64,000 bases of DNA from Alicycliphilus sp. UBA6560. GTDB lineage: Bacteria; Pseudomonadota; Gammaproteobacteria; Burkholderiales; Burkholderiaceae_C. The notes below the pieces were generated by a model. The model made no database searches. It saw only the letters and a list, made by a program, of their open reading frames with translations, and was not told the origin of the DNA. Shown one piece after another: positions 46,299-55,392 of this stretch (its first letter is position 1; each line of letters starts with the position of its first letter). Made by a program: the position numbers and the translations under genes. The DNA is taken from NCBI GenBank assembly GCA_002434305.1, contig DJJU01000011.1, forward strand, positions 325,239-389,238, read 5' to 3'.

Positions 46299-47306
46299 AT
46301 GGCTTCCATTTCCCTCAAGAACATCACCAAGATCTATGGCACCGGCAAGCTGGCTGTGCCGGTCATCCACGGCGTGAACGCCGAGATCGCGGACGGCGAG
46401 TTCGTCGTCATCGTCGGCCCCTCCGGCTGTGGCAAGTCCACGCTGCTGCGCATGGTCGCCGGCCTGGAGGAGATCACCGGCGGCGAGTTGAAGATCGGCG
46501 AGCGCGTGGTCAACAACCTGGAGCCGGCCAAGCGCGACATCGCCATGGTGTTCCAGAACTACGCCCTGTACCCGCACATGAGCGTGTTCGACAACATGGC
46601 CTACGGCCTGAAGATCGCCAGCGTGCCGAAGGACGAGATCCGCCAGCGCGTGGACAAGGCCGCCAAGATCCTGGAGCTGTCGCACCTGCTGGACCGCAAG
46701 CCGCGCCAGCTCTCGGGCGGCCAGCGCCAGCGCGTGGCCATGGGCCGCGCCATCGTGCGCCAGCCGCAGGTCTTCCTGTTCGACGAACCACTGTCCAACC
46801 TGGACGCCAAGCTGCGCGTGCAGACCCGCCTGGAGATCCAGAAGCTGCACCGCGAGCTGGGCATCACCAGCCTGTTCGTCACCCACGACCAGGTCGAGGC
46901 CATGACGCTGGCCGAGCGCATCATCGTCATGAACGCCGGCAACATGGAGCAGTTCGGCACGCCCGAGGAGGTCTACCACACGCCCGCCTCCACCTTCGTG
47001 GCCAGCTTCATCGGCTCGCCGCCCATGAACCTGCTGCAGCAGGCGCCGGGCGCCACGGCCGGACAGATCCTGGGCATCCGCCCCGAGCACCTGGACGTGG
47101 GCAGCGAGGGCTGGCCGGTGCTGGTGGAAACCGTGGAAATGCTGGGCGCCGAACGCCTGATCTACGGCCGCCTCAACGGCGAGCAGATCGTCGTGCGCGT
47201 GGAAGAAGGCGCCCATGCACCCGAACTCGGCTCCACCCTGCACGTCATGCCGCGCGCCGGCCGCGTGCACGCCTTCGACGCCACGAGCGGCAAGCGCATC
47301 GGCTAA
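46299..47306 (+). CDS. ugpC: Glycerol-3-phosphate ABC transporter ATPase UgpC
   Basis: MalK/UgpC-type ATPase, 335 residues. Walker [10 protein letters not shown] at 40-48, Q-loop [20 protein letters not shown], signature [14 protein letters not shown], Walker [13 protein letters not shown], switch [11 protein letters not shown], then the C-terminal TOBE/regulatory domain ([26 protein letters not shown]). Dimerises to energise UgpA/UgpE. Confidence 0.96.
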   Translation: MASISLKNITKIYGTGKLAVPVIHGVNAEIADGEFVVIVGPSGCGKSTLLRMVAGLEEITGGELKIGERVVNNLEPAKRDIAMVFQNYALYPHMSVFDNMAYGLKIASVPKDEIRQRVDKAAKILELSHLLDRKPRQLSGGQRQRVAMGRAIVRQPQVFLFDEPLSNLDAKLRVQTRLEIQKLHRELGITSLFVTHDQVEAMTLAERIIVMNAGNMEQFGTPEEVYHTPASTFVASFIGSPPMNLLQQAPGATAGQILGIRPEHLDVGSEGWPVLVETVEMLGAERLIYGRLNGEQIVVRVEEGAHAPELGSTLHVMPRAGRVHAFDATSGKRIG

Positions 47307-47320
47307 GGGGGAGAGTCGCC

Positions 47321-48070
47321 ATGAACGCCCCCACCGCGCCCTGGCCCTACCCGCGCTGGATCGCCCACCGCGGCGCTGGGCGCCTGGCGCCCGAGAACAC
47401 CCTGGCCGCCTTCCGCCTGGGCGCGCAGCACGGCTGGCGCATGTTCGAGTGCGACGCCAAGCTCAGCGCCGACGGCGTCGCCTTTCTGCTGCACGACGCC
47501 ACGCTGCCCCGCACCACCAGCGGCCGCGGCACGGCCGGCGAACTGACCTGGGGCGAGCTGGCGCAGCTGGACGCGGGCGCCTGGCACTCGCGCCAGTACG
47601 CCGGCGAGCCCATCCCCACGCTGGAGAGCCTGGCGCGCTGGTGCATCGCCAACCATTACTACCTGAACATCGAGATCAAGCCCACGCCCGGCGCCGAAGA
47701 GGTCACTGGCCGCGCCGTGGCCGCCCTGGCCGCGCGGCTGTGGCACGGCCAGGACGTGCCGCCGCTGCTGACCTCGTTCCAGCCGCTGGCGCTATCGGGC
47801 GCGCGCGAGACCGCGCCGCAGCTGCCGCGCGGGCTGCTGCTGGACAAGCTGCATGACGGCTGGCTGGACACTGCCCTGCAGCTGGGTTGCGTGGCCATCG
47901 TCTGCAACCACGCACTGTGGACCGCGGACCACGTACAGGCCGTGCACCGGGCCGGCCTGCGTGCGCTGAGCTACACCGTGAACGACGAATGGGCGGCCGA
48001 GCGGCTCATCGAGCTGGACACGGACGGCATCATCAGCGACCGCGTGGACCTGTTCAGCCCCGCGCGCTGA
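47321..48070 (+). CDS. ugpQ: Glycerophosphodiester phosphodiesterase UgpQ
   Basis: Cytosolic enzyme, 249 residues, releasing glycerol-3-phosphate from glycerophosphodiesters. GDPD motifs: AHRGAGRLAPENTLAAFRLG with the first catalytic His, FECDAKLSADGVAFLLHD with metal-binding acids and the second His, IEIKPTPG, and the closing ELDTDGIISDRVDLF. No signal peptide, as for UgpQ and unlike the periplasmic GlpQ. Last gene of the ugp operon; 14 bases after ugpC. Confidence 0.95.
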   Translation: MNAPTAPWPYPRWIAHRGAGRLAPENTLAAFRLGAQHGWRMFECDAKLSADGVAFLLHDATLPRTTSGRGTAGELTWGELAQLDAGAWHSRQYAGEPIPTLESLARWCIANHYYLNIEIKPTPGAEEVTGRAVAALAARLWHGQDVPPLLTSFQPLALSGARETAPQLPRGLLLDKLHDGWLDTALQLGCVAIVCNHALWTADHVQAVHRAGLRALSYTVNDEWAAERLIELDTDGIISDRVDLFSPAR

Positions 48071-48169
48071 CCACCAAGCAGCAGGCCCAGGCGGCGCGCC
48101 AGCATCTGGTTGCCGCCATTCACAAATCCCAGCAGGCGTCCCCCTGGGCACGCCAGGGGCTCGCGGACA

Positions 48170-50659
48170 ATGCCGGCCATGCCGCGCCACCGCTCCCGCT
48201 GCCCTGCCTTCTTTCTGCCGCTGCTGATCGCACTGCTGCTGGCCTGTACGCTGGCCCTGCCCGCCTGGGCAGCGCCGGCGCCCCCCGCCTCCGCGGCATC
48301 CGCCTCCAGCAGCGACGGCCAGCCCCTGCCCTCAGTGGACGAGCTGCGCCGTCGGCTGGACGCCATACCGCCAAAGCTGGCCGATGAGGACGACGGCCGC
48401 AAGCTGGTGGCCGAGGCCAACGCCATCGGCGCCGCGGCCGACCGCCTGGCCGCCCAGCGTACCACCGACCTGGCCGACATCGACCTGCGCCTGCAGGGCC
48501 TGGGCCCGGCGCCTGAGAAGGGCGCGCCGGCCGACGCGCCCGATGTGGCGCAGCAGCGCACCGCCCTGGCCAAACAGCGCGCCGCCGTCGACGGCGAGCT
48601 GAAGCTGGCTCGCCTGATCAGCGTGGATGCCGAGCAGCGCGCTGGCGACCTGACGCGCCAGCGGCATGCACAGTTCCAGGCCGCCCTGACCTCGCGCACC
48701 GATTCGCCCCTGAGCGCCACCTTCTGGCGCAACCTGCGCAACGCCTGGCCGGGCGACCAGGCACGGCTGCAGTCGCTGGCGCTGGACCTGCGCGACGCCG
48801 TGCAGGCCGCCGTGCAGCCGCCGCGGCGCGGTGGCTTCGTGGGCTCGCTGGTCGCGGCACTGCTGCTGATCGTGGCCGGCACCTGGGCGGCCGAGCGCAT
48901 CCTGGTGCGGCTGCTGCCCGTGCACCTGCCGACCACGCGGCTGCGCCGCACGCTGCTGGTGGCCGCCGCCATCGCGGTCAACGTGCTGCTGGTGGGCACG
49001 GCCATGCAACTGGCCTGGGGCGCGCTGTCGCTGCCGGGCGAACTGAGCGCGCCGCTGCAGGCGCTGGAGCATGCCAGCGTGCGCGCCGCGGCGTACGCCA
49101 CCTTCGTCATCACCCTGGGCCACGCGCTGCTGGCGCGCCGCCGGCCCAGCTGGCGCCTGCTGCCTTTGGCCGACGCGCAGGCGCGGCGCATGGCGCCCTA
49201 CCCCTGGTGGATCGCCCTGCTGTCGGGCGTGGGCACGATGGCGGTGGAGGTCAACGCCATCATCGGCGCCAGCCTGGCGGCCGAGGTCTTCACCCACGCG
49301 CTGCTGGCGCTGCTGCTCGCCTGGGCCGTGGGTCTGCTGCTGGCGCAGGCGCGCCGGCGCGAGGCGCCCGAGGCGCCGGCCGCCGAGGCGGGTGAGCCCG
49401 TCCCCCTGGCCAACGTGCGTCCGCTGTGGCTGGGCGCGCTGCTGGCCGCCGCCGCCCTGGCCGTGTTGGCCTCGGTGGCCACGCTGGCACTGGGTTTCAT
49501 CGCGCTGGCCAGCATGCTGGCGCGCCAGACGGTGTGGTTCGGCGTGGTCTTCGCTACGGCCTATTTGCTGTTCATGCTGGCCGACGACCTGAGTGAGGCG
49601 CTGCTGTCCTCGCGCGGCGCCGTGGGCCGCCACCTGCACAGCGCCCTGGGGCTGGAGGCGCGGCTGCTGGACCAGCTGGCCGTCCTGGCCTCGGGCCTGC
49701 TGCGCGTGCTGCTGTTCTTCTACATGGTGATCGCGCTGATGGCGCCGTTCGGCACCGGTCCGGACGAGCTGTTTCGCCGCGGCAGCCGCTTCGACGGCGC
49801 CCTGAAGATCGGCGACTTCACCCTCGCCCCGCAAGCACTGGCCACGGCGGCGCTGGTGCTGGTGGCCGGCTTCGTGGCGATCCGCCTGTTCAAGCGCTGG
49901 CTGAGCGACCGCTACTTCCCCAGCACCGCGCTGGAGCCGGGCATGAGCAGCTCCATCACCACGCTGCTGGGCTATGTGGGCGGGGTGGTGGTGATCGCCA
50001 TCGCCCTGGCCGGCCTGGGGATCAGCGTGGAGCGCATCGCCTGGGTGGCCAGCGCGTTGTCGGTGGGCATCGGCTTCGGGCTGCAGGCCATCGTGCAGAA
50101 CTTCATCTCCGGGCTGATCCTGCTGGCCGAGCGCCCGGTGCGCGTGGGCGACTGGGTCAAGCTGGGCGACACCGAGGGCGACGTGCGCCGCGTGAACGTG
50201 CGCGCCACCGAGATCCAGCTGGGCGACCGCTCCACCGTCATCGTGCCCAACTCGGAGTTCATTACCAAGACCGTGCGCAACATGACGCTGACCGGTGCCC
50301 AGGGCCGCGTGCAGCTGAGCCTGCCGGCGCCCCTGAACACCGACGCCAAGCGCATGCGCGAGCTGATCCTGGCGGCCTTCCGCGAGCACCCGGCCATGTT
50401 GCCGGAGCCCGCGCCCGTGGTGCAGCTGGACGGCATCCAGAACGGCACGCTGACCTTCACCGCCACTGGCTGGGTGGCCAACCCGCGCAGCGTGGGCGGG
50501 GCGCGCAGCGACATCCTGTTTTCCATCCTGGACGCGCTGCGGGCCGAGGGGCTGCACCTGTCGCCCCCGGCCACCACCTTCGTCACGCACGCCGGCAGCG
50601 GCCCGGCCATGGCGGGCGACGGAGGCGAGCCGCCGGCCACGCCACCCTTCACCAGCTGA
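48170..50659 (+). CDS. MscS-family mechanosensitive channel with a long N-terminal part (DUF3772 type)
   Basis: About 829 residues. A signal peptide (FFLPLLIALLLACTLALPAWA), a periplasmic helical domain resembling DUF3772 in KefA/YbiO-like channels, then around 10 membrane segments, and the MscS core: VASALSVGIGFGLQAIVQNF, ISGLILLAERPVRVGDWVKL, DTEGDVRRVNVRATEIQLGD and IVPNSEFITKTVRNMT. Large MscS paralogues release pressure in osmotic downshock or serve other ions. The start is uncertain: the longer frame begins with TTG 60 bases upstream; the ATG at 48170 or one at 48179 fits the signal peptide. Confidence 0.88.
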   Translation: MPAMPRHRSRCPAFFLPLLIALLLACTLALPAWAAPAPPASAASASSSDGQPLPSVDELRRRLDAIPPKLADEDDGRKLVAEANAIGAAADRLAAQRTTDLADIDLRLQGLGPAPEKGAPADAPDVAQQRTALAKQRAAVDGELKLARLISVDAEQRAGDLTRQRHAQFQAALTSRTDSPLSATFWRNLRNAWPGDQARLQSLALDLRDAVQAAVQPPRRGGFVGSLVAALLLIVAGTWAAERILVRLLPVHLPTTRLRRTLLVAAAIAVNVLLVGTAMQLAWGALSLPGELSAPLQALEHASVRAAAYATFVITLGHALLARRRPSWRLLPLADAQARRMAPYPWWIALLSGVGTMAVEVNAIIGASLAAEVFTHALLALLLAWAVGLLLAQARRREAPEAPAAEAGEPVPLANVRPLWLGALLAAAALAVLASVATLALGFIALASMLARQTVWFGVVFATAYLLFMLADDLSEALLSSRGAVGRHLHSALGLEARLLDQLAVLASGLLRVLLFFYMVIALMAPFGTGPDELFRRGSRFDGALKIGDFTLAPQALATAALVLVAGFVAIRLFKRWLSDRYFPSTALEPGMSSSITTLLGYVGGVVVIAIALAGLGISVERIAWVASALSVGIGFGLQAIVQNFISGLILLAERPVRVGDWVKLGDTEGDVRRVNVRATEIQLGDRSTVIVPNSEFITKTVRNMTLTGAQGRVQLSLPAPLNTDAKRMRELILAAFREHPAMLPEPAPVVQLDGIQNGTLTFTATGWVANPRSVGGARSDILFSILDALRAEGLHLSPPATTFVTHAGSGPAMAGDGGEPPATPPFTS

Positions 50660-50722
50660 ATACTACCTTTTTGATAGCTTCCAGCGCTTGTCAGCTAAGC
50701 GCTGGAGCCGTTTTTTGCTATA
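50660..50722 (-). repeat. Dispersed palindromic repeat, family A, copy 9 (near consensus)
   Basis: Begins on the base after the channel stop: TACTACCTTTTTGATAGCTT, CCAGCGCTTGTCAGCTAAGC, GCTGGAGCCG, TTTTTTGCTATAG. The arms CCAGCGCTT and AAGCGCTGG are perfect. The CTA at 50718-50720 in its outer flank is the stop codon (TAG) of the convergent amidohydrolase gene. It thus separates two convergent genes. Confidence 0.87.
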
Positions 50723-51590
50723 GACCAGCCTGTCCGCGCACATACGCGGCCACGGTGCCCAGCAGGCTGTCCAGGTGCTGCTGCAGGGGCGCGAAGCCGG
50801 CATTGGGCTCGCGCGTGTCCTCGTCCATGTAGACCGGGCGGCGGATCTCGATCTGCAGGCTGTGGCGGCGCAGCTGCGGCTGGCCGATGCGCCCGATCAG
50901 CTCCACGCCCTTGTACGGCTCGTTGTAGGCCACGCTGTAGCCAAAGCCGCGCAGCGTGTCGCCGATCAGGTGGATGAACTCGGGCGCGCAGGTGGTGCCG
51001 TCGCGGTCGCCCAGCACGAAGTCCGCCAGCGGCGGCGCGTCCTGGCGGCCCAGGCGCTGGTACACGTCGCCGGGCATGGAGTGCAGGTTCAGGTGCCACA
51101 CGCCGCCAAAGCGGGCCACGCTCTCGTCGATGGCGCGTTGCAGCTGCGCGTGGTAGGGGCGCCAGTAGCGCTCGATGCGCGAGCGCACCTCGGCCACGCG
51201 CAGGCGGCGGTCGTACAGCGGCGTGGCCACGCCGGCCTGCACCACCTGCTGCCACACCAGCCCCAGGCCCTGGCGGGTCTTCGGGCCGGGGGCCAGGGGC
51301 GGGCCGTCCCACTCACCATCCATCTGCGCCGGGTCCAGGTCGGTCTCGGCGCGGTTGGGGTCGATGTAGGTGCGCGGGAAGGTGGCGGCGATCAGCGTGG
51401 CGCCGTGGGCCGGCGCGCGCTGCCACAGCGTGTGCACGTGCGTGTCCTCGCCCCGGCGCAGCAGTGCCAGGGGCACGGCGTGGCCGAAGTCCTGCGGGTA
51501 GTGCGTGCCGCTGTGGGGCGAGTCGCACACCAGCGGCAGCGCTTGGCCCTCGGGCTGCCAGACCCGTACCGGCTCGTGCGGCTGTGCCAT
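50718..51590 (-). CDS. N-formylglutamate amidohydrolase family protein (HutG-like)
   Basis: 290 residues. The family hydrolyses N-formylglutamate to formate and glutamate in histidine breakdown, and related N-acyl amino acids. Visible are the start LVCDSPHSGTHYP, a His/Asp block DTHVHTLWQ, ATFPRTYIDPNRAETDLD, and HLNLHSMPGDVY. The ATG overlaps the last base of the upstream binding-protein stop (TGATG). No other hut gene is in the window, so the histidine pathway is not shown here. The stop codon lies in a repeat. Confidence 0.87.
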   Translation of the reverse strand: MAQPHEPVRVWQPEGQALPLVCDSPHSGTHYPQDFGHAVPLALLRRGEDTHVHTLWQRAPAHGATLIAATFPRTYIDPNRAETDLDPAQMDGEWDGPPLAPGPKTRQGLGLVWQQVVQAGVATPLYDRRLRVAEVRSRIERYWRPYHAQLQRAIDESVARFGGVWHLNLHSMPGDVYQRLGRQDAPPLADFVLGDRDGTTCAPEFIHLIGDTLRGFGYSVAYNEPYKGVELIGRIGQPQLRRHSLQIEIRRPVYMDEDTREPNAGFAPLQQHLDSLLGTVAAYVRGQAGL

Positions 51591-52576
51591 CAGTTCAGGC
51601 GGATGTCGGCGCGCTTGGCCACGGCCGTGTAGCGCTCGATGGCGGCCTGGATCTGCTTGGCGAACTGCTCGGGCGTGTTGGCCATGGATTCGCCGGAGAT
51701 GCCCTTTTGCTTTTCCAGGTAGTCGGGCATGGCCATGACCTTGTGCGCCGCGGCGTTGAGCTTGTCGATGATGGGCTTTGGCGTGCCCGCGGGCGCCACC
51801 AGGCCGAACCAGCCGCCGTCGCCCATGCCGGGGTAGCCCAGCTCGCTGTAGGTGGGCACGTCGGGCAGCACAGGGCTGCGCTTGAGGGCCAGCACGGCCA
51901 GCGGGCGCAGCTTGCCCGACTGGATGTTGGACAGCGTGGAGGGCAGGTTGTCGGTCATCGAATCCACCTGGCCGCCCAGCGCGTCGGTAATGGCCTGGCC
52001 CGCGCCCTTGTAGGGGATGTGCAGCAGCTGGATGTCCGCCAGGTTCATGAAGTTCTCGATGTTGGCGTGGCCCAGCGAGCCGGTGCCGGGCGAGGCGAAG
52101 GTGTACTTGCCCGGCTTGGCCTTGGCCAGGGCGATGAACTCCTGCATGGTCTTGGCCGGCACGCTGGGGTGCACCACGAACACGCTGGGCACGCTCATCA
52201 CGTTGGTGATGGGTGCGAAATCCTTCACCGCGTTGTAGGGCAGCTTGGCGTAGATGGCCGGGTTGGCGCCGTGCGTGCTCACCGTGGCCATGCCGATGGT
52301 GTAGCCGTCGGGCGCGGACTTGGCGATGGCGTCGGCGCCGATGGAGCCGCCGGCGCCGCCCTTGTTGTCCACCACCACGGGCTGACCCAGCACCTGCGTC
52401 ATCTTGTCGGCCAGCATGCGCGCGACCATGTCGGTGGAGCCGCCGGGTGCAAACGGCACGATCAGCTTGATGGGCCGGTTGGGGTAGTCGCCCGCCTGGG
52501 CGTTGGCCAGCGGGGCGAAGGCCGCGGCCGCAGCGCAGGCGGCCAGGGTGGACAGCAGGGTACGGCGCAGCGCCAT
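51590..52576 (-). CDS. Bug-family periplasmic binding protein (tripartite tricarboxylate type)
   Basis: 328 residues with a signal peptide ending near ANAQAG. Bug/TctC features: YPNRPIKLIVPFAPGGSTDM, GQPVVVDNKGGAGGSIGADA and KYTFASPGTGSLGHANIENF. Two in-frame ATGs are six bases apart; CTCAGGAG lies six bases before the second, and directly on the first, so the second was chosen. No TctA/TctB membrane subunits are adjacent, as is common for the many Bug proteins of Comamonadaceae, which may share transporters. The coupled amidohydrolase suggests an acyl-amino acid ligand. Confidence 0.9.
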   Translation of the reverse strand: MALRRTLLSTLAACAAAAAFAPLANAQAGDYPNRPIKLIVPFAPGGSTDMVARMLADKMTQVLGQPVVVDNKGGAGGSIGADAIAKSAPDGYTIGMATVSTHGANPAIYAKLPYNAVKDFAPITNVMSVPSVFVVHPSVPAKTMQEFIALAKAKPGKYTFASPGTGSLGHANIENFMNLADIQLLHIPYKGAGQAITDALGGQVDSMTDNLPSTLSNIQSGKLRPLAVLALKRSPVLPDVPTYSELGYPGMGDGGWFGLVAPAGTPKPIIDKLNAAAHKVMAMPDYLEKQKGISGESMANTPEQFAKQIQAAIERYTAVAKRADIRLN

Positions 52577-52721
52577 GGTCATCTCCTGAGAAATTGGAAT
52601 ATGCGGGTGTAACAAGGTGCCGCGAGGGCGCCGCGATTCTTGGCCACGGGCGGGCCTTGTGAAAAGCGACAAAATGACCCTCACCCATTACCACTGCTCA
52701 TACTTGCGGCCGCCCTGACCC

Positions 52722-53654
52722 ATGCGCATGCACTCGCCCTCCCTGCCCGAGCTTCACGCCTTTGCCGCCGCGGCGCGGCTGGGCAGCTTTTCGCGCGCGG
52801 CCGGCGAGCTGGCCGTCACCCAGGGCGCCATCAGCCGCGCCATCGCCCGGCTGGAGGAGCACCTGGGCGTGCTGCTGTTCACGCGCGAGGGCCGGCGCAG
52901 CGTGCTCACGGCCGAGGGCCTGCAGTACCTGGACGTGGTGGGTCCGTCGATCGCCAGCATCGAATCGGCCTCGCAGGCCTTGCGCGCCGGGCGCAGCACG
53001 CGGCCGCTGCGCCTGTCGGTGGCGCCCACGCTGTTCAGCCAGTGGCTGATCCCGCGGCTGCCCTGCTTCAGCGCGCGCCACCCCGGCGTCGCCCTGTCGT
53101 TTGCGCCCTACCAGCGCGACGACCCGCTCACGGCGCCGGAGATCGACGCCTGGATCCGCGTGGGCGGCCAGGCCTGGCCGGCGGGCATCACGGCGCACTA
53201 CCTGGTCGGGCGCGAGCTGGTGCCCATCTGCCGCCCGCAGGACCTGCACGGCCCGCAGGCCATACGCCGGCCGGCCGACCTGCTGGCGCGGCCGCTGCTG
53301 TTTCACACCCACTATCCGGGCAACTGGGCGCACTGGTTCGCCGGCGTGGGCTGCGCGCACGGGCCTCTGGCGCCGGCGGCGGACTTCGACCAGGTAGCCC
53401 TGCTCACGCAGGCGGTGATTGCCGGGCTGGGCGTGGCCGTGGTGCAGCGCTGCCTGGTGGAGGCCGAGCTGGCCGCCGGGCGCATCGCCATCGCCCTGGA
53501 CCTGCCCGTGACCACCGAGCGCGGCTACCACCTGTGCCACGCCAGCGCCGGGCCCGCCCACCCGGCCCTGCCGGCGCTGCGCGACTGGCTGCTCGAGCAG
53601 GCCGAGGCACCCGCCGCGCCAGGTGCGTCAGGCGCGCCAGCCGCGCAGCCATAG
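52722..53654 (+). CDS. LysR-family transcriptional regulator
   Basis: 310 residues. The N-terminal winged helix-turn-helix is in LPELHAFAAAARLGSFSRAA and LAVTQGAISRAIARLEEHLG; a C-terminal substrate-binding domain follows (LRLSVAPTLFSQWLIPRLP). GcvA-like type by the second half. Divergent from the Bug binding-protein gene with 145 bases between starts, the usual arrangement for a regulator of the adjacent Bug-amidohydrolase pair. A second Met is at codon 3. The end overlaps the small membrane protein gene by 27 bases. Confidence 0.93.
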   Translation: MRMHSPSLPELHAFAAAARLGSFSRAAGELAVTQGAISRAIARLEEHLGVLLFTREGRRSVLTAEGLQYLDVVGPSIASIESASQALRAGRSTRPLRLSVAPTLFSQWLIPRLPCFSARHPGVALSFAPYQRDDPLTAPEIDAWIRVGGQAWPAGITAHYLVGRELVPICRPQDLHGPQAIRRPADLLARPLLFHTHYPGNWAHWFAGVGCAHGPLAPAADFDQVALLTQAVIAGLGVAVVQRCLVEAELAAGRIAIALDLPVTTERGYHLCHASAGPAHPALPALRDWLLEQAEAPAAPGASGAPAAQP

Positions 53655-53906
53655 CCACTGGCTGGTGGCGCAGGCCACGGCCAGGGCGGCGTAGGTCAGC
53701 ATGCGGCCGTCGCGCCCCAGCAGCGCCAGGCCGGCCGCCAGCACGGCCCCGCCAACTACGAAATTGATAGCTGCTGGCGCAAGCCAGCCGCGGCCTTTAG
53801 CCCTTTTTCGCATGAAAACATGGCTGGCCAGCACGAGCAACAGCGCCACGCCCAGGGCGGGCGCGAACAGGTTCAGCAGGTGGATGACGAGGGCAAGCAG
53901 ACTCAT
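53628..53906 (-). CDS. Small membrane protein containing a repeat-derived stretch
   Basis: 92 residues with about three hydrophobic segments (ALVIHLLNLFAPALGVALLL, INFVVGGAVLAAGLALLG, MLTYAALAVACATSQWLWL). The KRAKGRGWLAPAAINFV part is encoded by a family A repeat read in reverse (53757-53812). It converges on the lysR gene with a 27-base overlap and is divergent from hemA. I do not recognise a family; the position upstream of hemA is shared by similar short membrane proteins in relatives as far as I recall. Confidence 0.6.
   Translation of the reverse strand: MSLLALVIHLLNLFAPALGVALLLVLASHVFMRKRAKGRGWLAPAAINFVVGGAVLAAGLALLGRDGRMLTYAALAVACATSQWLWLRGWRA
53757..53812 (-). repeat. Dispersed palindromic repeat, family A, copy 10 (inside a reading frame, degenerate)
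   Basis: ACGAAATTGATAGCTGCTGG, CGCAAGCCAGCCGCGGCCTT, TAGCCCTTTTTCGCA. The flank TTGATAGCTGC is intact, but the arms are mutated (CTGGCGCAAGCCAG still pairs). No in-frame stop on the minus strand, so the small membrane protein runs through it. Confidence 0.65.
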
Positions 53907-53966
53907 ACGGGCATGACGCAGATCAAGGCCTATGCCCCCTGGGCTGGCCGTCTGCGCGGCAAATTT

Positions 53967-53972
53967 TATAAT
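53967..53972 (+). promoter_or_regulatory. -10 element of hemA, possible leaderless start
   Basis: A perfect TATAAT followed by CC lies eight bases before the hemA ATG, with no ribosome binding site between. A CTGGCC in -35 position is a poor match. A transcript would begin at or one or two bases from the ATG. Confidence 0.5.
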
Positions 53973-53980
53973 CCCGCCCC

Positions 53981-55288
53981 ATGGCAGTCTGGGCCCTGGG
54001 CATCAACCACACGACCGCTCCGCTGGACCTGCGGGGCCGTTTCGCGTTCGCGCTGGACCAGATCGCGCCCACGCTGCAGGGCCTGCGCCAGTCGCTGGCC
54101 GGCGGCGGCCAGCATCCGCAGGTCGAAACCGCCCTGCTGTCCACCTGCAACCGCACCGAGATTTACTGCGCCGCCCCTGCCTCGGCCATGGAGCACACGC
54201 TGGACTGGCTGGCCCACAGCGGCGGCGTCAGCCCCCAGCTGCTGCGCTCGCATTCCTACACCCTGGAAAACGGCCTGGCCGCGCGCCACGCATTCCGCGT
54301 GGCCAGCGGGCTGGACTCCATGGTGCTGGGCGAGGCCCAGATCCTGGGCCAGATGAAGAACGCCGTGCGCGCAGCCGAAGGCGCCGGCGCCCTGGGCAGC
54401 ACGCTCAACCAGCTGTTCCAGCGCAGCTTTGCCGTGGCCAAGGAGGTGCGCTCCAGCACCGACATTGGCGCGCACAGCATCAGCATGGCCGCCGCCGCCG
54501 TGCGCCTGGCCGGCCAGCTGTTCGAGGACCTGTCCACGATCCGCGTGCTGTTCGTGGGCGCGGGCGAGATGATCGAGCTGTGCGCCACGCACTTCGCGGC
54601 CAAGAGCCCTAAGCACATATCAATAGCCAACCGCACGCTGGAGCGCGGCGAGGCGCTGGCCACGCGTTTTGGCGGCTCCGTCATGCGCCTGGCCGACCTG
54701 CCGGACCACCTGCACGAGTTCGACGCCATCGTCAGCTGCACCGCCAGCCAGCTGCCCATCATCGGCCTGGGCGCCGTGGAGCGGGCGCTCAAAAAACGCC
54801 GCCACCGCCCCATCTTCATGGTCGACCTGGCCGTGCCGCGCGACATCGAGCCCGAGGTCAAGGGCCTGGAAGACGTCTACCTCTACACCGTGGACGACCT
54901 TGCCGGCGTGGTGCAGACCGCCCAGGCCAACCGCCAGGCGGCCGTGGCCCAAGCCGAGGCCATCATCGACGCCGGCGTGCAGAGCTTCATGCACTGGATG
55001 GACCTGCGCCGCCCCGCGGCCCAGGGCGCCGCCGTAGTGCCGCTCATCCAGCAGCTCAACCGCCAGGCCGACGAGTGGCGCCAGCTGGAGATCGCCCGCG
55101 CCAAAAAGCTGCTGGCCCGCGGCGAGGACGTGGACACGGTGCTGGAGGCCCTCTCGCGCGGCCTGACGCAAAAGATGCTGCACGGCACCATGGCCGAGCT
55201 GCGCGCCGGCGACGCCGATGCGCGCGAGCAGACGGCCCAGGCCGTCTCGCGCCTGTTCCTGCGCTCGAAAGCCAAGAGCGCGCTGTAG
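53981..55288 (+). CDS. hemA: Glutamyl-tRNA reductase HemA
   Basis: First committed step of tetrapyrrole synthesis: reduces glutamyl-tRNA to glutamate-1-semialdehyde. 435 residues. Catalytic Cys56 in [11 protein letters not shown], substrate-binding [20 protein letters not shown] domain [17 protein letters not shown] and the C-terminal dimerisation helix. The start matches [13 protein letters not shown] of homologues. First gene of hemA-prfA-prmC-grxD. Confidence 0.97.
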   Translation: MAVWALGINHTTAPLDLRGRFAFALDQIAPTLQGLRQSLAGGGQHPQVETALLSTCNRTEIYCAAPASAMEHTLDWLAHSGGVSPQLLRSHSYTLENGLAARHAFRVASGLDSMVLGEAQILGQMKNAVRAAEGAGALGSTLNQLFQRSFAVAKEVRSSTDIGAHSISMAAAAVRLAGQLFEDLSTIRVLFVGAGEMIELCATHFAAKSPKHISIANRTLERGEALATRFGGSVMRLADLPDHLHEFDAIVSCTASQLPIIGLGAVERALKKRRHRPIFMVDLAVPRDIEPEVKGLEDVYLYTVDDLAGVVQTAQANRQAAVAQAEAIIDAGVQSFMHWMDLRRPAAQGAAVVPLIQQLNRQADEWRQLEIARAKKLLARGEDVDTVLEALSRGLTQKMLHGTMAELRAGDADAREQTAQAVSRLFLRSKAKSAL

Positions 55289-55307
55289 CGGCGCCCGCCG
55301 CACATTA

Positions 55308-55371
55308 CAGGCCAAATCGGCCTGAAACGCCCGCCAAACAAGCGCGGGTAGCTACTGAAAATGTAGCAAAC
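55308..55371 (+). repeat. Dispersed palindromic repeat, family A, copy 11
   Basis: AGGCCAAATCGGCCTGAAAC, GCCCGCCAAACAAGCGCGGG, TAGCTACTGAAAATGTAGCA. Left flank GCCAAATCGGCCT is itself palindromic and is shared with copy 12. Fills most of the hemA-prfA gap. Confidence 0.75.
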
Positions 55372-55392
55372 CAACCTCTTTTCCACCCGCCC

